Of a DNA stretch of 64,000 nt, positions 46,319 through 59,400 are shown piece after piece. Source of the DNA: Stropharia rugosoannulata. Its lineage: Eukaryota; Basidiomycota; Agaricomycetes; Agaricales; Strophariaceae. Positions within the stretch are counted from its first letter, which is position 1. Every line of letters starts with the position of its first letter. The notes under the pieces are model-generated. The model saw only the letters and a list, made by a program, of their open reading frames with translations, was not told the origin of the DNA and did no database searches. The stretch lies in contig JANCIK010000009.1 in the NCBI GenBank assembly GCA_028532985.1, positions 2,356,001 through 2,420,000 of the forward strand, written 5' to 3'. The translations under genes and the position numbers were made by a program.

Positions 46319-48656
46319 AATCTTGAAATTGTATCTTCTTTCATCTTTACGCATCTCATTTCCATTCCTTTTTCTCCTCCATCTCTCATTGGATTCCTCC
46401 CTGTCGCACAACAATCTCACATAATCTCTCATCACCATTCCTTTCTGGCATCTCATCCTTATTCCATTTTGCATGCATTCAAATCGTACTTGTATTTTAC
46501 AGTAATGTGAGTATACATCTTCTTCAAAAATTATACAACATTACTTATTTTGCACAGTTCCCAGAACTGCAATTTGCTCGCACATTGTCGATTACCGCGG
46601 CACATACCGCAGTTTCTAATTATGCCTACGACATTGAACCAACTCAAGAAAACACAATATTATACCTTGCAATCATTTCTGTTGCACTGCCGACTGTACA
46701 ACAATTACGAACGCATAGTTGTCCCCAGCAGCCATTTCTTCTTCGACAATTCTTGTAGTATACATGCATCCAGTATATATTATTTGTGAATAGATAGTAT
46801 ATTTATTATCTCAGGAAGTGAGTCGGACAAAGGTGACTTTGCAGAGCAGCGGAGCTCTGTATAGCTGGGGAGACTGGGCGCCTGACCGCCTATGACGCGC
46901 GCCGCGTGCAGCCGATGTCCCAATTTAGGGTTTCATGACCTCCATTTCCCGAGCCCTGAGCTTGCCCTGAGCAGTTACTTTATGAGCTGGAATGAGTCAC
47001 CTCCACCTGCGTCTTAGCACCCTTTTAATGGAAAGCTCAGCAATATTCCTTTCCTCCTTTCCCCCACCATCGCACACTGGATTTGCTCCTTCGCTGAATG
47101 GTGGTTTTGAATTTCGTGCTTTCCGCCGGGACGGAATGTAGTTGACACGCCCTCGACGGCCGGAAGATGCCCTTGCTTCAACCTCACTTGCTTGTTCGTG
47201 CCAGCGCAAAATTTCCCATGGAAAGAGCCCAAGGCCCAAATTTACTCCAATATGTGCGGAAGGGTTCCCTAGTCCTGGACTGCAAATTACACGCAGCTCC
47301 CGGTGAACACCGTCACAGCAAATGCCCCGACTCCCCGTATGGCCCTTCGAGCATCGACGCTCTCATGGCTATCGCAATCAGAATGCGGCCGGGCACGGGT
47401 CACTTCCTTTTGACCCCATTTCGAGGGCGTATTTTTGCATGTTGCCGCGACGGAATGTTTCAGGGGCGTAGCGTTCAAACCCTAAATGCGACGCACAGTG
47501 AGTTTGTGGTCTTGCAGATGCGAAGGTTGTTGATATTTTGGGCGCTATCTCTTCCTCCTAATTGGATCACCAGATTATCCAGGTCCTCGAGGCAAAGCAG
47601 AGCGTGTCGTTAGCGCGAGGCTTGACAGCCTGATGTTGCATTGTTCGCATAAGCCGCGTCATTTTTGTATAGCGCCAGGGTAGTCACCTCCGGACATCAA
47701 GTATCTAAAAAATGACGAACATTCAACGCCCGAACTTGCTGCTTGGGCTCTGCAGCTGTGAGGCAATATATAGAACGACAGGATGATTCATCCTATGTCG
47801 ACATATCATCAGACCTTGCGGTGCATCATATCTTATGCTTCCAATTCTTCCGACAATTGCTGGCGGGCGAACAGACATCTGGCGATCATGATCATGCCAC
47901 TGGCAATGGGGGAGCACTTTCTTTCAAGAACTTCTGGAGAAACAAGCTGCCTCGTGGATCTCGATGGCAATTCATCTACGAACATACAAGATCGATTTTC
48001 GCAGGCAAAATGAAGTCGCCGGCCATGCGCACAACTGTGTTGCAGCAGGGCCATGGTGCGTACAGGCTTTGTGTACAGTGATGCACCTCCGGCATTCTCG
48101 CTCAAGGCTAGCCTCAAGTCATACAACCCCATTTGTGTGCATCCGTTCTAACCTGGAACCTTATTCTCACACGGAGTACAGCAGGTTTTTTTCAGGCGTC
48201 TTCTATGCGCTGTAAACAGCACGCATAGCATTGAATGGCGGAGGATTATTATTAACACATAGATACCAGCAAGGATGACAGCAGAGCGAATAGTGCGGCG
48301 TGTAGGGGATTACAGATGTGGTCGTGAATGGAGTAAAGGTCGTAAGTATGCGTTATCACAGATGGGGCAGGGGGTATACGAAAATGAGGGGTGAGTGGCA
48401 TGGCAGTGGTACGGAAATAGGCGAAGGGGGGCATGTAGCTAGGAGGAGTCCATAAGATGAGTAACTCTCGTAATCAATACGGCACTGATTAGCACAGCAA
48501 TGTGACATATGAAGGGAAAGGCCAGGCATAGCAAGTGAAGCATGGGAGAAACAGAACCGTACAGACCATCGTAAGAAAGAGAAATAAAGTAAAAGCCGCA
48601 ATAAAACAAGATATCGGGGAAAGCAATAAAGTAGTGGTCGCAAACAACCAAGCAAT
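46319..48656. other. 2.3 kb tail-to-tail region without a recognised gene
   Basis: Between the stop of the RING gene (+) and the stop of the DUF6699 gene (-), so it contains both 3' flanks. The first 500 bp are T/C- then AT-rich. A 148-codon frame at 47167-47613 (+) has no recognised motif. No RNA gene or transposon seen. Confidence 0.55.
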
Positions 48657-51072
48657 TTATCGACCGTCGTCGAAAAAGAGTTCCCAGTGGTATGGCCGAC
48701 CTGGGACAGGGACTAGGCCCTTGAATAAACGCCGCCCGCGCAGCATATCAATGCGAAGCAAGCCTCGCCGTTCTTCTATGTGGTTGAATTCTGGGCTATC
48801 CTGGCAGCGCTGTGCAAACGCAGGCTGGCAGCGGCGGATGTAGTCCTCGCCGAAATGGCGGAGCTCCTGCGGGGTCAACGGCTGCGAATATGTGTCGTAG
48901 ATCGCCCGGAAGACATCGATGACCCGCAAGGTATTCCAGTTGCTGTGCTTCTTGATATGGATGGGCCAAAGGTTCAGTTTTTTGTTGACGATGATCATCT
49001 CGGTCACCATCATCCCATAGACGACGGGGATATCCATCTCCTCCCTAGTCAGGGCGGTAGAGTGATAGGTTCTCCGTGCCTTCACGGGCGTTCTTAGATC
49101 GCGAGGGTTGAATCCCGCATCGAATGTAACCAAAGGATATGGATCCCGCTTTCTCAGCGAGTATTCCACCAGGGGCCATGAAAGGACTCCGTGTCCTGCT
49201 GGGATGTCAATCATGGGATGATGAATAGCTCTAGGGGCTTTCATTGAATCCCACATCAGCTCACTGAACAGGAAAAATTGGATAGCATGCTCACTCATCA
49301 TCGGTCCCTCCTGTTTGATATATGCTGGCATATAGCTGGAAGATATGGGTGTACTATGGTCGGTAAAGCTCTGTCGGCGCGCCCGTACCAGAGGGCGACC
49401 GTGGTGATCATACAATACTGTATCAAAGTGAGTATCTACTCCACATCTGTAACTGTGTTGCGGCTTACTATTTTCGGTGGGCGATGGAGTAGTACTTGAG
49501 CTGCTGTGTCCGAACGGCGCCGGACCTGAGCTTTGTCTGGTCATCTGCGTAGTTTGTGCAGAGGATAAGAACGCACGGAGTTCTGGCCGAGCCTGAGGTG
49601 GTTGACGGGAGGCCCAGCCTCTTTGTTTAATTTCTAGTGCAAGATCAGTCACCCGTTATCATCAAATACGACTTTCTTACGCTCAAGCTTTTCTTTCTGC
49701 TCCTCTAGGAAGGCTTTTGAAGGGACTTCGGCGACTGAATACTGGGTTGAACAATGGCGAACAGGTGACATACGCATTATCCACTTACCTCTTATAGGTT
49801 TGCGGTCTAAAGATTAGAAAATGATAAGACTATAGTATGCATAAGGTACGCATACACAAACCTTCGTGCTTCGCCCGAGTCTCACTTTCAGAATGGTAAC
49901 CTTTAGCTTCCGAGTGATAGCTCTTAGATTTATGATCGGTCATAAGGTCCGTCTTTTTCATTATCGATTTCAGAATCGGCTTCAATATTGGCTTGTCAGC
50001 TGAGGATTTCTTAAGCGCCGGCTTCAGAGGTGCTAGATATGTCGTCGATCGAGGTCAGCAATGTCTATCGACAGATGCAATAGAGTCTGATCACCATTAC
50101 GATCGGCGTGCTTAGGTTCTATGTTGATGGCAAGTATTAGACTGGGTCGTCGATCGAGGAATATCTTCGGCTTACCGTAGCGATCTGTATCTAAAGGAAC
50201 CGCCTTCCAATTGTCAAAGTCAACAAGCTCTTTGTCGCTAGGCTCGCGCGACCGTGAGCTGGCTGTTGTTCCCGGTCAGTATCTTCTTGTACTATGGTGA
50301 CTGCGCTAAAAGCTACTTGCTCTTTTTGAGCGACGGCACCAGGGCATGCCGCGGCTGGTGATCCCGCCTTGCCTGCTCATTGAGGTCGTCGAGGTAAGCC
50401 TTTGACGGGTCTGATTATCGGGGGCGGGCTGAGTGGGCGGCAGAAGCTCGCGGATATGATGACGGGACTCACGGGAGGAGACCTTTGTGCCGTAGCGCTT
50501 CGTGGCGTCGCGCGACCGCTTGGGGTCCGAGTTGTCGACGAATTCGACCGGGGATAAGTCTGGCGCGTAGGTTGCGTTAGTGAGCGTCAGCGACGGGTGG
50601 CGGTGCTTACGCATTTTGTCGGTTGGTGTGTGAGAACGGGAAGAAGGGGCGATCTCTTGCTGGCTGCGGCGGATTTGCTCCTCTAAAAAGGCGGCAGAAG
50701 GGACTGGCCCGCTCGTCTGAGGGGAGGTGGTGGAGGGAGGAAGAAAGGACGTACCTCCCACTGGCACACGAGGACCGCGCGAATGATCCCTTCTTGTCCT
50801 GTCACCCGATTCCATAACTGGCAAGAAACCGCCCTGGGAAGGGTGTGGTCGAATCGGCCGTGGCGCTGCAAATATAACTTTGAACGGAGGAGATCTGATA
50901 AGTCGCATACGATATTACCGTGCACATCGCCCCCAGGCGTAGACATAGTCCGCGCTCTCGATCGTCCAGATACTGCGTCCGGCCGAGGCACCCTCGTATC
51001 AAACTTTGGTACGTACTGCTCGTCCGGAAGCGAAACACTCGTTAACTTGGGCGTTTTTGGCTCGTAGCTCAT
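48657..51072 (-). CDS. DUF6699-type protein with disordered N-terminus
   Basis: Function unknown. The last exon (about 49640-48657) carries a domain resembling DUF6699, a family abundant in agaricomycetes: WDSMKAPRAIHHPM, HGVLSWPLVEYSLR, LNLWPIHIKKHSNWNTLRV, IDVFRAIYDTYSQPLTPQEL and GLLRIDMLRGRRLFKGLVPV. The N-terminal half is spread over several exons (first 51072-50919, second 50865-50317) and is disordered, rich in Ser/Arg/Lys/Pro, including KPILKPILKSIMKK. A short motif occurs twice: VPSAAFLEEQ (exon 2) and VPSKAFLEEQ (near 49720-49690), each at the start of a charged helix. The start MSYEPKTPKLTSVSL is the first good ATG, and exon 1 joins exon 2 through a standard intron. Stop is TAA 48657-48659. 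The domain assignment is from memory of the family pattern. Confidence 0.7.
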
Positions 51073-54000
51073 CTTGTTGTTCGATCGCCTCCACTTGAAC
51101 ATCCCGATCAGATACTCTGTGAGGGGTGATAGGCAGCACTCCAGTCTGGGGCTCTTCAATCGTGGATGGGGACTGTTTAAAAGACCTCGACGCGTCCACG
51201 AGGCCGGAGAGTTGACTGCGATCCCAAACGTTCTAGATAAGTACCCGACTGAAGAGACTCGAGATACCAGCGACTGATCATACCTTGTTACAGGCAGGAA
51301 CCAGTGGCTTGACGGCTGGTCCTTGGTGAACAATCTCAAAGGGCCGGCCGTCAAGTCTCCAGAGCCTTTAAGTGCCGCAGAAATTGCCACACCTTCCCGC
51401 CACGAGGCGGTATGCAAGAGTTATCCAAAGTCCAGGAGGCCCAGGGTCTACAGCGTACTTCTCATTCCGTGCGACTTTTTTCTCTCACATTGGCTTCCAC
51501 GCAATGCCTCAGTCCAACCGTCCCGAACCTGACTAGACATCCTTTCTCAAAAGCTCTGGTTTGATTGAGTAGCATGCTGCGGTGTACGCGCGCCTTCAAA
51601 CTATCTCTCGGTAGGCAGTCTTCTAATAGATCACTGTATCGGTTAGAAATCAATTGCGGATAAATGCTTAGGAGACAGTCCCCAAAACCTCATGACGCAA
51701 ACTAATGGTGTGTAAGTAGTACTCTGGACCCTGCAATACGTCTTCGCTTCCTGGCCGTCTAATGCCCTGCCCCTTTTCCCGACACGGACGCAGAAGTAAG
51801 GTAATATTCACTTCAAGGCTTTCATACATTACGTTTAACCATTTTTGGCTTTTTTCAATACCACTGCTAGATATAAATGCTGTCCTTTCCTCCAGGAGAT
51901 ACTAAAACAGTATTGCCATACTCTTTGCAGTCTCAATCACGGTATTTGTACTTGTACGGATAGGTATATGTATAAACAGTACTTCCCGGTTGTTAAGAAT
52001 GAGCGAATTTTAACATCTAATTTTGCAACGGCAGTGCATTTGATTGATAGCTTGCTGTACCGCCTAATATTGTTTTGTGTGTACCATGATCTATAAAAAC
52101 GTATGGCTGATGATCTTCAAGCTGATTTGTTGATGCGGGTCATTCATTTGCACTGTGCAAGTTGGCTTAGGATGACGTGGACTAGAGCATTGAGACTGGG
52201 TATGATCTGCACTACTAGGAGCTATATGCTGCTTATTTGGACAAGAATGCGGCATTCTCAACTCACATTCTCATCCGAACAGGCCCTAATATACTACAGC
52301 ACTACTTGAACGCTTCTGCCCTTCCACAATTCATCTATGGAAAGACAGAAGTCACTAACGGTAGTCAGATAATGCTTTACGGAGTTATCGTGCGGTCACT
52401 TACTAGGACATTCCCGAACATTTCTGATGGGTGCCCGCCCATGAGGCGCTAAGCAGCGAACAGCTCAAGGAACACATGATGCTAATTAGACTATTTGGGA
52501 AGTATGATCTCATATCTCATCGATTTTCAGGCTGGGTGGTATTTGTGTAATGTGTAATGCTCTGCGGCGTTTTCTTTGATACATACCTTGAGGCGCACGC
52601 ACAGCTGGAAGATGAACCCAGTGTGATAAGCACGCCATATCCTGGGAGACAGAAATTTGAGCGACAGATAGATAGAGCGGAATGAAGATGCGAGTCATTC
52701 ACGCTGCCCGTCGGTAGGTAGGCGGACCGTGAAGCGATGCCCGTCCAGTGGGAGACGAATGCGGATCCCTAGTAAAGGTGTAGTCGAAATGTCTATGTCG
52801 GGCAGAGCATTCGTCGTAAATAACATTTGTATCAGAGCAAGTAGATGTATATCAACTAAAATTAGACGAGAAAGCAGAGCATGCTCTGTACCCTAATAGA
52901 ATGCGACCGGCACGCGATCGCTGGTGTCAGGAAAGAAGTTACCTTAGGGGATGAGGAACAGCAGCTCGGCGACAGATGTGTAACAGGTATAACCTGCTAC
53001 GGTTTTTCGTCTGATTGTGGCGCGGGTTGGGAGGATGAGTGGTCTAGATTGGCGCAATCTGAGGTGCATTAATTGAGGGACCCAGAAAGGAGCTAGGTGA
53101 GTATGTGAGGAGCCGTAAGTCAACAGAAAAGATGCGCGGAGAGATCGGAGTGACAACAGAAGCCAAAGACTACAGTGCGGGAATGAGGGCCTGAGGTAGC
53201 AAAGGCACCGTGAATATGGCCTGACGGAGAATCAGCGCTGCGCTCGTTGCCCTAGCTGTCACAGTAGTCCGAGATAGCACTCTATGTGTTTCTCGTTAAC
53301 TGAACCGTGTCGGATTTGACTACCTTCTGAAGTCATTAAGGGAAAGCCTTAAAGCAAGCCATGAATACTGGGTAAGCACTCAGTAGATCAATAGTATCGC
53401 GCCACGATAGAAAGCCAGTCGGCATGAGAACAGCATGCCGGATTTTGGTAACCAAAATGCAGTTTCAAAATACCGCTTCAGTGATATGTGCTATGGAGAA
53501 ATTTGCGGAGGTGAGTGGGTGATAGGCTCCTAGTCAATTTTGACGTCAACAGCGTCGATCGCTAGAGAAGTCAGGACTCAGTACTCGTTGATTGATAGCA
53601 TTTACAAGACTGCAGTCTATTAGGACATGAATCAACCGTGAAGCCTCGAGTGATTCGGACGTTTAATCTTATCGTGACCACGACTTCGCACTGTCCATAG
53701 ATAGAAGCAAGATAAGTTGATAGGCAGCTCATCGAACAGCTATAATAGACAAACCCCATATAAAAAGCATGTCTCGATGACAATGCTGAAGGCACCCTCG
53801 CACACAGAAGTCCACCCAAAGTTCACCGTCAGTGACTTATTTCAACGATGCAGGTCGGCAATTGGGTTGCAGTTACTGCGAGGCACAGCCAGTCTATAAT
53901 TGTCATTATGATAATTTTATTTACCTCCGATCATATGTGACCTTTGCAGGACGCTTCCGCTCTAAAGCTGGCAGTCGTTGACGAGCATGATGTTGGAGAG

Positions 54001-54535
54001 GTAAGCTAATGCTGGCAAGTGTGTGGATGACAGTCAACACTTTACAGCGGAGATCCAATCTGTTAATTACTAATCAATAACTACTTAGCTAAGAGAATCC
54101 AACAAAATAGCAGCTTACACGTAGAAGCTTCCAGGAAAAGGCTCCGGAGAAGAGTATAAAGGGGAGAGACCTGTATTCGATGTAAAACATTGGTAGCTGC
54201 AACCATACGTATTGACGATGGTTGCCTACAAGGAGATCATGAATGTTGACACAAGAGATAAATATTTCATTAACTTTGTTTATGTACACAAGCGACCCCG
54301 AGGCGACCGTCACCTCCCTTGCTCCGTACCTCCTGCTGGCCCGTCGCTGCAGCGGTCGATGTCCAGTCCTCTCCACGCCTTTTGTTAATTTTCTCGGACT
54401 AACTGACCTTTTGACTTGGCGCCGACAATCCTTTCGAATCCCTTCGTTTCCTTTCACATTCAGATCGTGACGACCAGAGTTATTAGCGAGAGAAAATCCA
54501 CTAGCGTACTTGGGTTAGTGTTTCCGACATCTTAA
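51073..54535. other. 3.5 kb region without a recognised gene
   Basis: Upstream regions of the DUF6699 gene (-) and the Ser/Arg-rich gene (+). Frames are at most 83 codons outside the first 350 bp. A pair of frames near 52103-52452 (+) looks mildly protein-like (YAAYLDKNAAFSTHIL) but has no start, splice or family support. No RNA gene or transposon was recognised. Confidence 0.5.
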
Positions 54536-57500
54536 ATGCCTCCACGGCCAGCAATCAAGGCCAGACAAGGACGACCCATCTCCGCCATTTACATAGGCAA
54601 GACTTCAACCAGCCCAAACCTGCAGGAGCTCACGCAGTCGCCGCATTTTTCTTCGGCGTATCCAAGCCTAATCGAGGGAACTCCTCCTGCACTTCCCGAC
54701 CTCCCTGAACCGCCAAGCCCAACCTCAAGTGTAGGGTCGGTCAAGACAGGCCTACCATCTCCTCCCGCAACGAACTCGACGGGTAGCGGCAGTACGGGCG
54801 ATCCAGCAACTATCCGTGAACGGCCTATATCTCTCCATAGCGACAGCAGTGCTAGTACCGCCAGTTCAAGTCAAAAAACCGTAGGTGCGCGTAGTAATAA
54901 CGAGCTGAATAGCAGGAGCAGCAGTCGACTGGGCAATGTGACCCATGATGGGCTAGGAGCGGATGGTGACTTGGACGATAATTATGACAGAACAAATGAC
55001 AACGACAACGACAGCAATCCAGATGGGGACGACACAGCAAGGCTTGATCTTAAATTTATGAACAGAAGAAATGAAAAATCGAAGGGCTCAAGTGAGAATG
55101 TTATGGCATTGCACAGAGTACGGACGTTGGCGCAACGAAACAGGCTGGTATGTAATCATACTTCTATGTAATGTGACACCTTTGTCTGATTTGCTTCCCC
55201 GCTCATTTTTTGTCTACCAACCACAATGGCCACCTATATACTTGGACTTTTGTTCGCTCCTTTATCGCCACATAAGGCTTTGGACAAACTTTCTAGACTT
55301 GGATCTCCCTCGCCCTCCCGGGGAAATAACGGTTCGCCTGCACCATCAGTAAACTCTGCATCTTCCTCTCGCCTTTCAAACGCGCCCAGACAATTTCGCG
55401 CCCTTCCGGACACTCCGCCCCAAGTAGCCCATGAACTGGGGAGATCTGGCTCGGAAACGGAGCGGGAATCTACCACGCAGTACACAAGCACGCACTCCTC
55501 TCACTCTTCTTCCCGCTCTCGTGCATATTCACAGACATCTCCTAACAATGAAAATCCTTCAAACCGCTCCAGCACACCGCCCCCAAGTGCGTCCCAGACC
55601 AGCAGTCCCTACCATCGCTATCGTCATTTGTCCGCCCCCGGTTCACCCAACAAGGCTCGGAGCGCTGTAGGAAGCTCAGGAGCTTCCTCAGTTTCTAATT
55701 CCAACTCTAATTCAAGCTCCAGTCCGTCTAATCGCCGACGTCATCGTGTATCCGTGGCTAGTGTCTCTCATCTTCAACTTACGGACTTTGAAGAGGAGGA
55801 CGATGTGGACGAAGACAACTTGCGGACGGCTACTGGCACGAGAACCCATTCTCGCCAGAAAACTCTTAGCGAAAGGGACCTAATTACACAAAGCGCCTTA
55901 GCGGCAGTCGCGACGTCTCGCAGAAGTCCTCTAGGCGGGCGGAGGAGGAGTGCTCTTCCAAGGGAATTCAGGTCAGACTTGATTGACCAGAGCCCGGGTC
56001 CTCTCCCGGGAAGTTCTGCAAGGAAGGTGCGCGCATATACTAACTTATTTCTGCTGTGGCGTGTTTAATTTATCATTATTTGCTACGCCAGAATGTCGAG
56101 CCAGTAACACCGCTCCGATCTACTTATAATGTAGGGCGTTCTTCTACATTACGCGAGACAAGGCGGAACGGCGATCCTGGACATCGTTGGTCAAGTGATG
56201 ACTTCCGAAGTCCAGCTACTGTGCGCGACAGACACTATGCAGCAGCTCATTCAACAGATGATCTTCATAGGCGCGAGAGGAGGCAAAGTCTTCGAGGCGG
56301 TAGTGCAGAGAGCGCCCTAGCAGGTTGGAGCCCTGGTGGCCGAAGTCTCCTAGGTGAAGGTCTGCGAGCAGCTGGACTTAGCAGAAGGAAGGACGACGAT
56401 CGAAGCAGAGGAGAGGTATCTCCGCTCACCGCTAAGACGGAAGCTCTCCCCGACCGATCGAGGGTCAACGATTGGAGTCCACAAGAAGTACTAGATCAGG
56501 GACGGAGAAGAGTATTCAACGGCGTGGACAGAGACAGACAACCCACGCGAGCTTCTACTTCTATGGCTCAATATCAGTACCTGGATCGTGACGATGAAGG
56601 CGGTGTGTATCGGAATGGGGTGTCTGAGACGCCTTTAAGGGCACACAAAAGTTCTTATTCTCTTGCTATACGGGATCGGGAGGTCGGGGATACATTTACT
56701 TCCAGGAGAGAACGTGATTCGCTTCCTCCCGAACGCGCTGCATTGTCATTGAGTCGTTATAGCACCAGTGTACTTCCTGCACATACGTCTTCGCCTGCGC
56801 CTGCCACTCCCGCTCACCTTTTGGAAAGGACTAATGCTGCAAGCCCGTACGGTAGCACGCGAAGATACACAACGCCAGCTGCAGGCAGTTCATTGTCAAC
56901 TCCTAATGCTGAACATACCCGACTGCTGGTGGAAAGCTTGGCTATGTTTGAGACACAACTAGCGAAACTGCCGCCGCAATTGGGAGCATCTTTCAATAGC
57001 AGTACCGGAGGCGGACCAGCCCATGGAGACCTTTCCCGGAACGCGCAAGGGGCCGTATATGCTGCAGACCGACTCGTAAACCTGCTGAAGCACTCAAGCG
57101 CAAGAGCTCTCGACGCGCAAGTCGCAGCGGAAGTTGATTCAGCAACGCGTGATTGCGCTCAGCAGGATATCATTGATATCTGGAGTCGAGTTGCGTCCGA
57201 CTATAGGGAGGGCAGCAGGGCAGCAGACGAGCTTGTACGCGGTTTGACATCGCTGCTCCTCGGCGTGGGAAGAGTTATGCGTGACCTTGGTGCTACGGCC
57301 AGTGAAATGGGCTCTCCTTCTGTGTATGGACGTAATGCGACACTGGCTGACGACGAAGCCGATGCGCAACATGGGAGTGGCAGCGGTAGACAAAGTGTCG
57401 CGTCAAGGCATAGCTGGGAACCTGCGCCGCGCGACAGGGAACGTGATCGAGAGGAAGCTCTCAGAAGGCTGGATGGCGCCACAAGGTCAGAAAGCGTGCT

Positions 57501-58518
57501 TGCTAGGGCATCGCCTGCCACATTCCAACGACTGAGAGATAGAGAACAAATGCAATTGGAGACCCCGCCTTCTGCCTCCCAGTCAAGTCTCAGGAGTTCT
57601 GCTACTACTTCCCGGACCGGAGACAAAAACGTCGTGTCGGGCACCTTCAGAAGGTTGTTCACTCCTCGCGAGCAGCGCGAACAGAAGCTCGATGCGTCAA
57701 TGGGTAAGGAAGGACCCGGCACTTTGACCACTATGGACTCTCAGGAAACTGTACATGGACAACGCATCGAGACGCCATCGCCAACGCCTGCGTCAAAGAC
57801 TCGCCCGTCTGGTAATGAGCGCCAAAGGACTTTAACCCCTATCACAATCCCGAAACCTTTGCCAAGCCTACCGTCCGAATCAGCTCGGCGGCAAAGCGTA
57901 TCGACCTCTAACAATTCCGGTGATAGAGTTGCTTCCATTATTAAAGATGATCGTAGGAGACCTTCAATTCGAGCAGAAAAGTCGCCTTTCCCAGTAATCA
58001 CAAGTCCAAGTAATCCCACCACGGCTCTGAGTCCCCACACTGTGTCCACTTCGGGCACTGATCCTGCGCCTCTCGCTCGCACGAACTCTGAACGGTCAGC
58101 GCGCTCACAGGTCACATTCTCCCGTCCTACGACTGTGTCTGTTGCTGCTACGCTCAATGGAATTCACCAGCAACACATCGATGGGGAAAGGCAGCGGACC
58201 AGCTCGACAAGTAGCTTTGTCGCGGAACCTAGCAGCAGTGTTGTTCCCAACAGCATTATGCGTTCTGTATCCGGCTCTGAAACTGAGCGGGACATTAAGA
58301 GGAAAGGGACGATTATGAAGGCGCCGCGAGCATCATTAGGCACTCTGCCTAGTGAGCGTGATGAACGCGATATGATGACCGCTAGTGGGACGAGGCTATC
58401 AACTGCTGTCCACGCAGCTGATCGGAGTGCCGCCACCACAATTCTACATCAATCTGCTGGAGCGAGTGGGAGGGAACGTAGGCGCACGGTGACCGACATC
58501 TGGCCTCCCACCAAGTAA
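54536..58518 (+). CDS. Large Ser/Arg/Thr-rich protein of unknown function
   Basis: I do not recognise the family. Three exons join in frame to about 1,260 residues: 54536-55147, 55277-56026 and 56092-58518. The first begins MPPRPAIKARQGRPISAIYI. Most of the chain is low complexity and presumably disordered, full of SP/TP sites and RRS-like basic motifs, so it is a likely phosphoprotein or scaffold. One region stands out as folded and probably helical, at about 56905-57300: EHTRLLVESLAMFETQLAKL, AADRLVNLLKHSSARALDAQ and VRGLTSLLLGVGRVMRDLG, which includes heptad-like Leu spacing. A short conserved-looking block at the exon 2 start reads ALDKLSRLGSPSPSRG. Intron 1 is 129 nt, intron 2 is 65 nt. 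The closing residues are RRRTVTDIWPPTK. Confidence 0.85.
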
Positions 58519-59400
58519 CGGGACGCGGTCCTCAAAACATTTATTGTGCGCTCACCTTCTATTTTCCTTCGAATTTGCGCTGACTTCTTCGTAGTTCTTC
58601 ATTCTCTACAGGGTAATGGTCCTTGCCAGATGAATTAGGTTCTTTCTCTCCGCATCGATATTGCACGTTTCTTTTTGCCTTTGCCTCAAACCTTCACCCT
58701 ATTTATCCAGTTCTTCCTATTCTCCCTTCTAAGTGTGACCTTTTCTTTTCTTTTCTCTCTCATCAATCTTGATATGCCTCGGAATGTTTATGATACGATC
58801 AACCCGCTACCTTTATAGGCTCGACGAACAAAGTGGACATGAGCAATAGGCTCGTTTTACCAGACTGAGACTGCGCAAAGTACTGTATTTCTGTTCCTGT
58901 GATGACATAGCGTACTCTCTATGTAGCTTAATAATGATATGGTCTCTATGCAATGAACATGCCGGGAGCATCTTGCGTTCTGTAGCACTTAATAGGTAGT
59001 ACGGCTGCTAGAAGCTACCAGACAGTGGACGAAATGTGCCTCTTAATACTGACTACCGCGATTAATTCCCTCATATCGCCAATGATTACCTCCTATAGGC
59101 ATCAATGAGAAGCCTTGGACCTGATGCACTGATGAGTGGATCTTCGGAGACACTTTTTGCTCTAGCATGAGTCAACAGTTAAAAGGATCACTACTCAGTG
59201 CTCAGAGCAAGTCAGAGCAGCTACTGAGCAGGTTGCCGACGAAGATCGCCAAGTCAGGAATGCCGATCGGCCGGAATTAGAATAAAGTTCACCAGGGGTA
59301 TAAACTTGGACCAAAGGCCCGCCGCTCAGTAGCACTGCTTCCTCGTTAACGTTCAGTACCTTACCCGAGTTTGACCTTGACTCGATTTCCATCAGATGTA
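58519..59400. other. 882 bp intergenic region
   Basis: It holds the 3' flank of the Ser/Arg-rich gene (T/C-rich to about 58760) and the promoter of the MFS gene. No open frame of note and no clear TATA box. Confidence 0.6.

Noticed and set aside
47167..47613. 148-codon + strand frame downstream of the RING gene
   Set aside because: No family resemblance, no splice signals, and it lies in a 3'-flank region.
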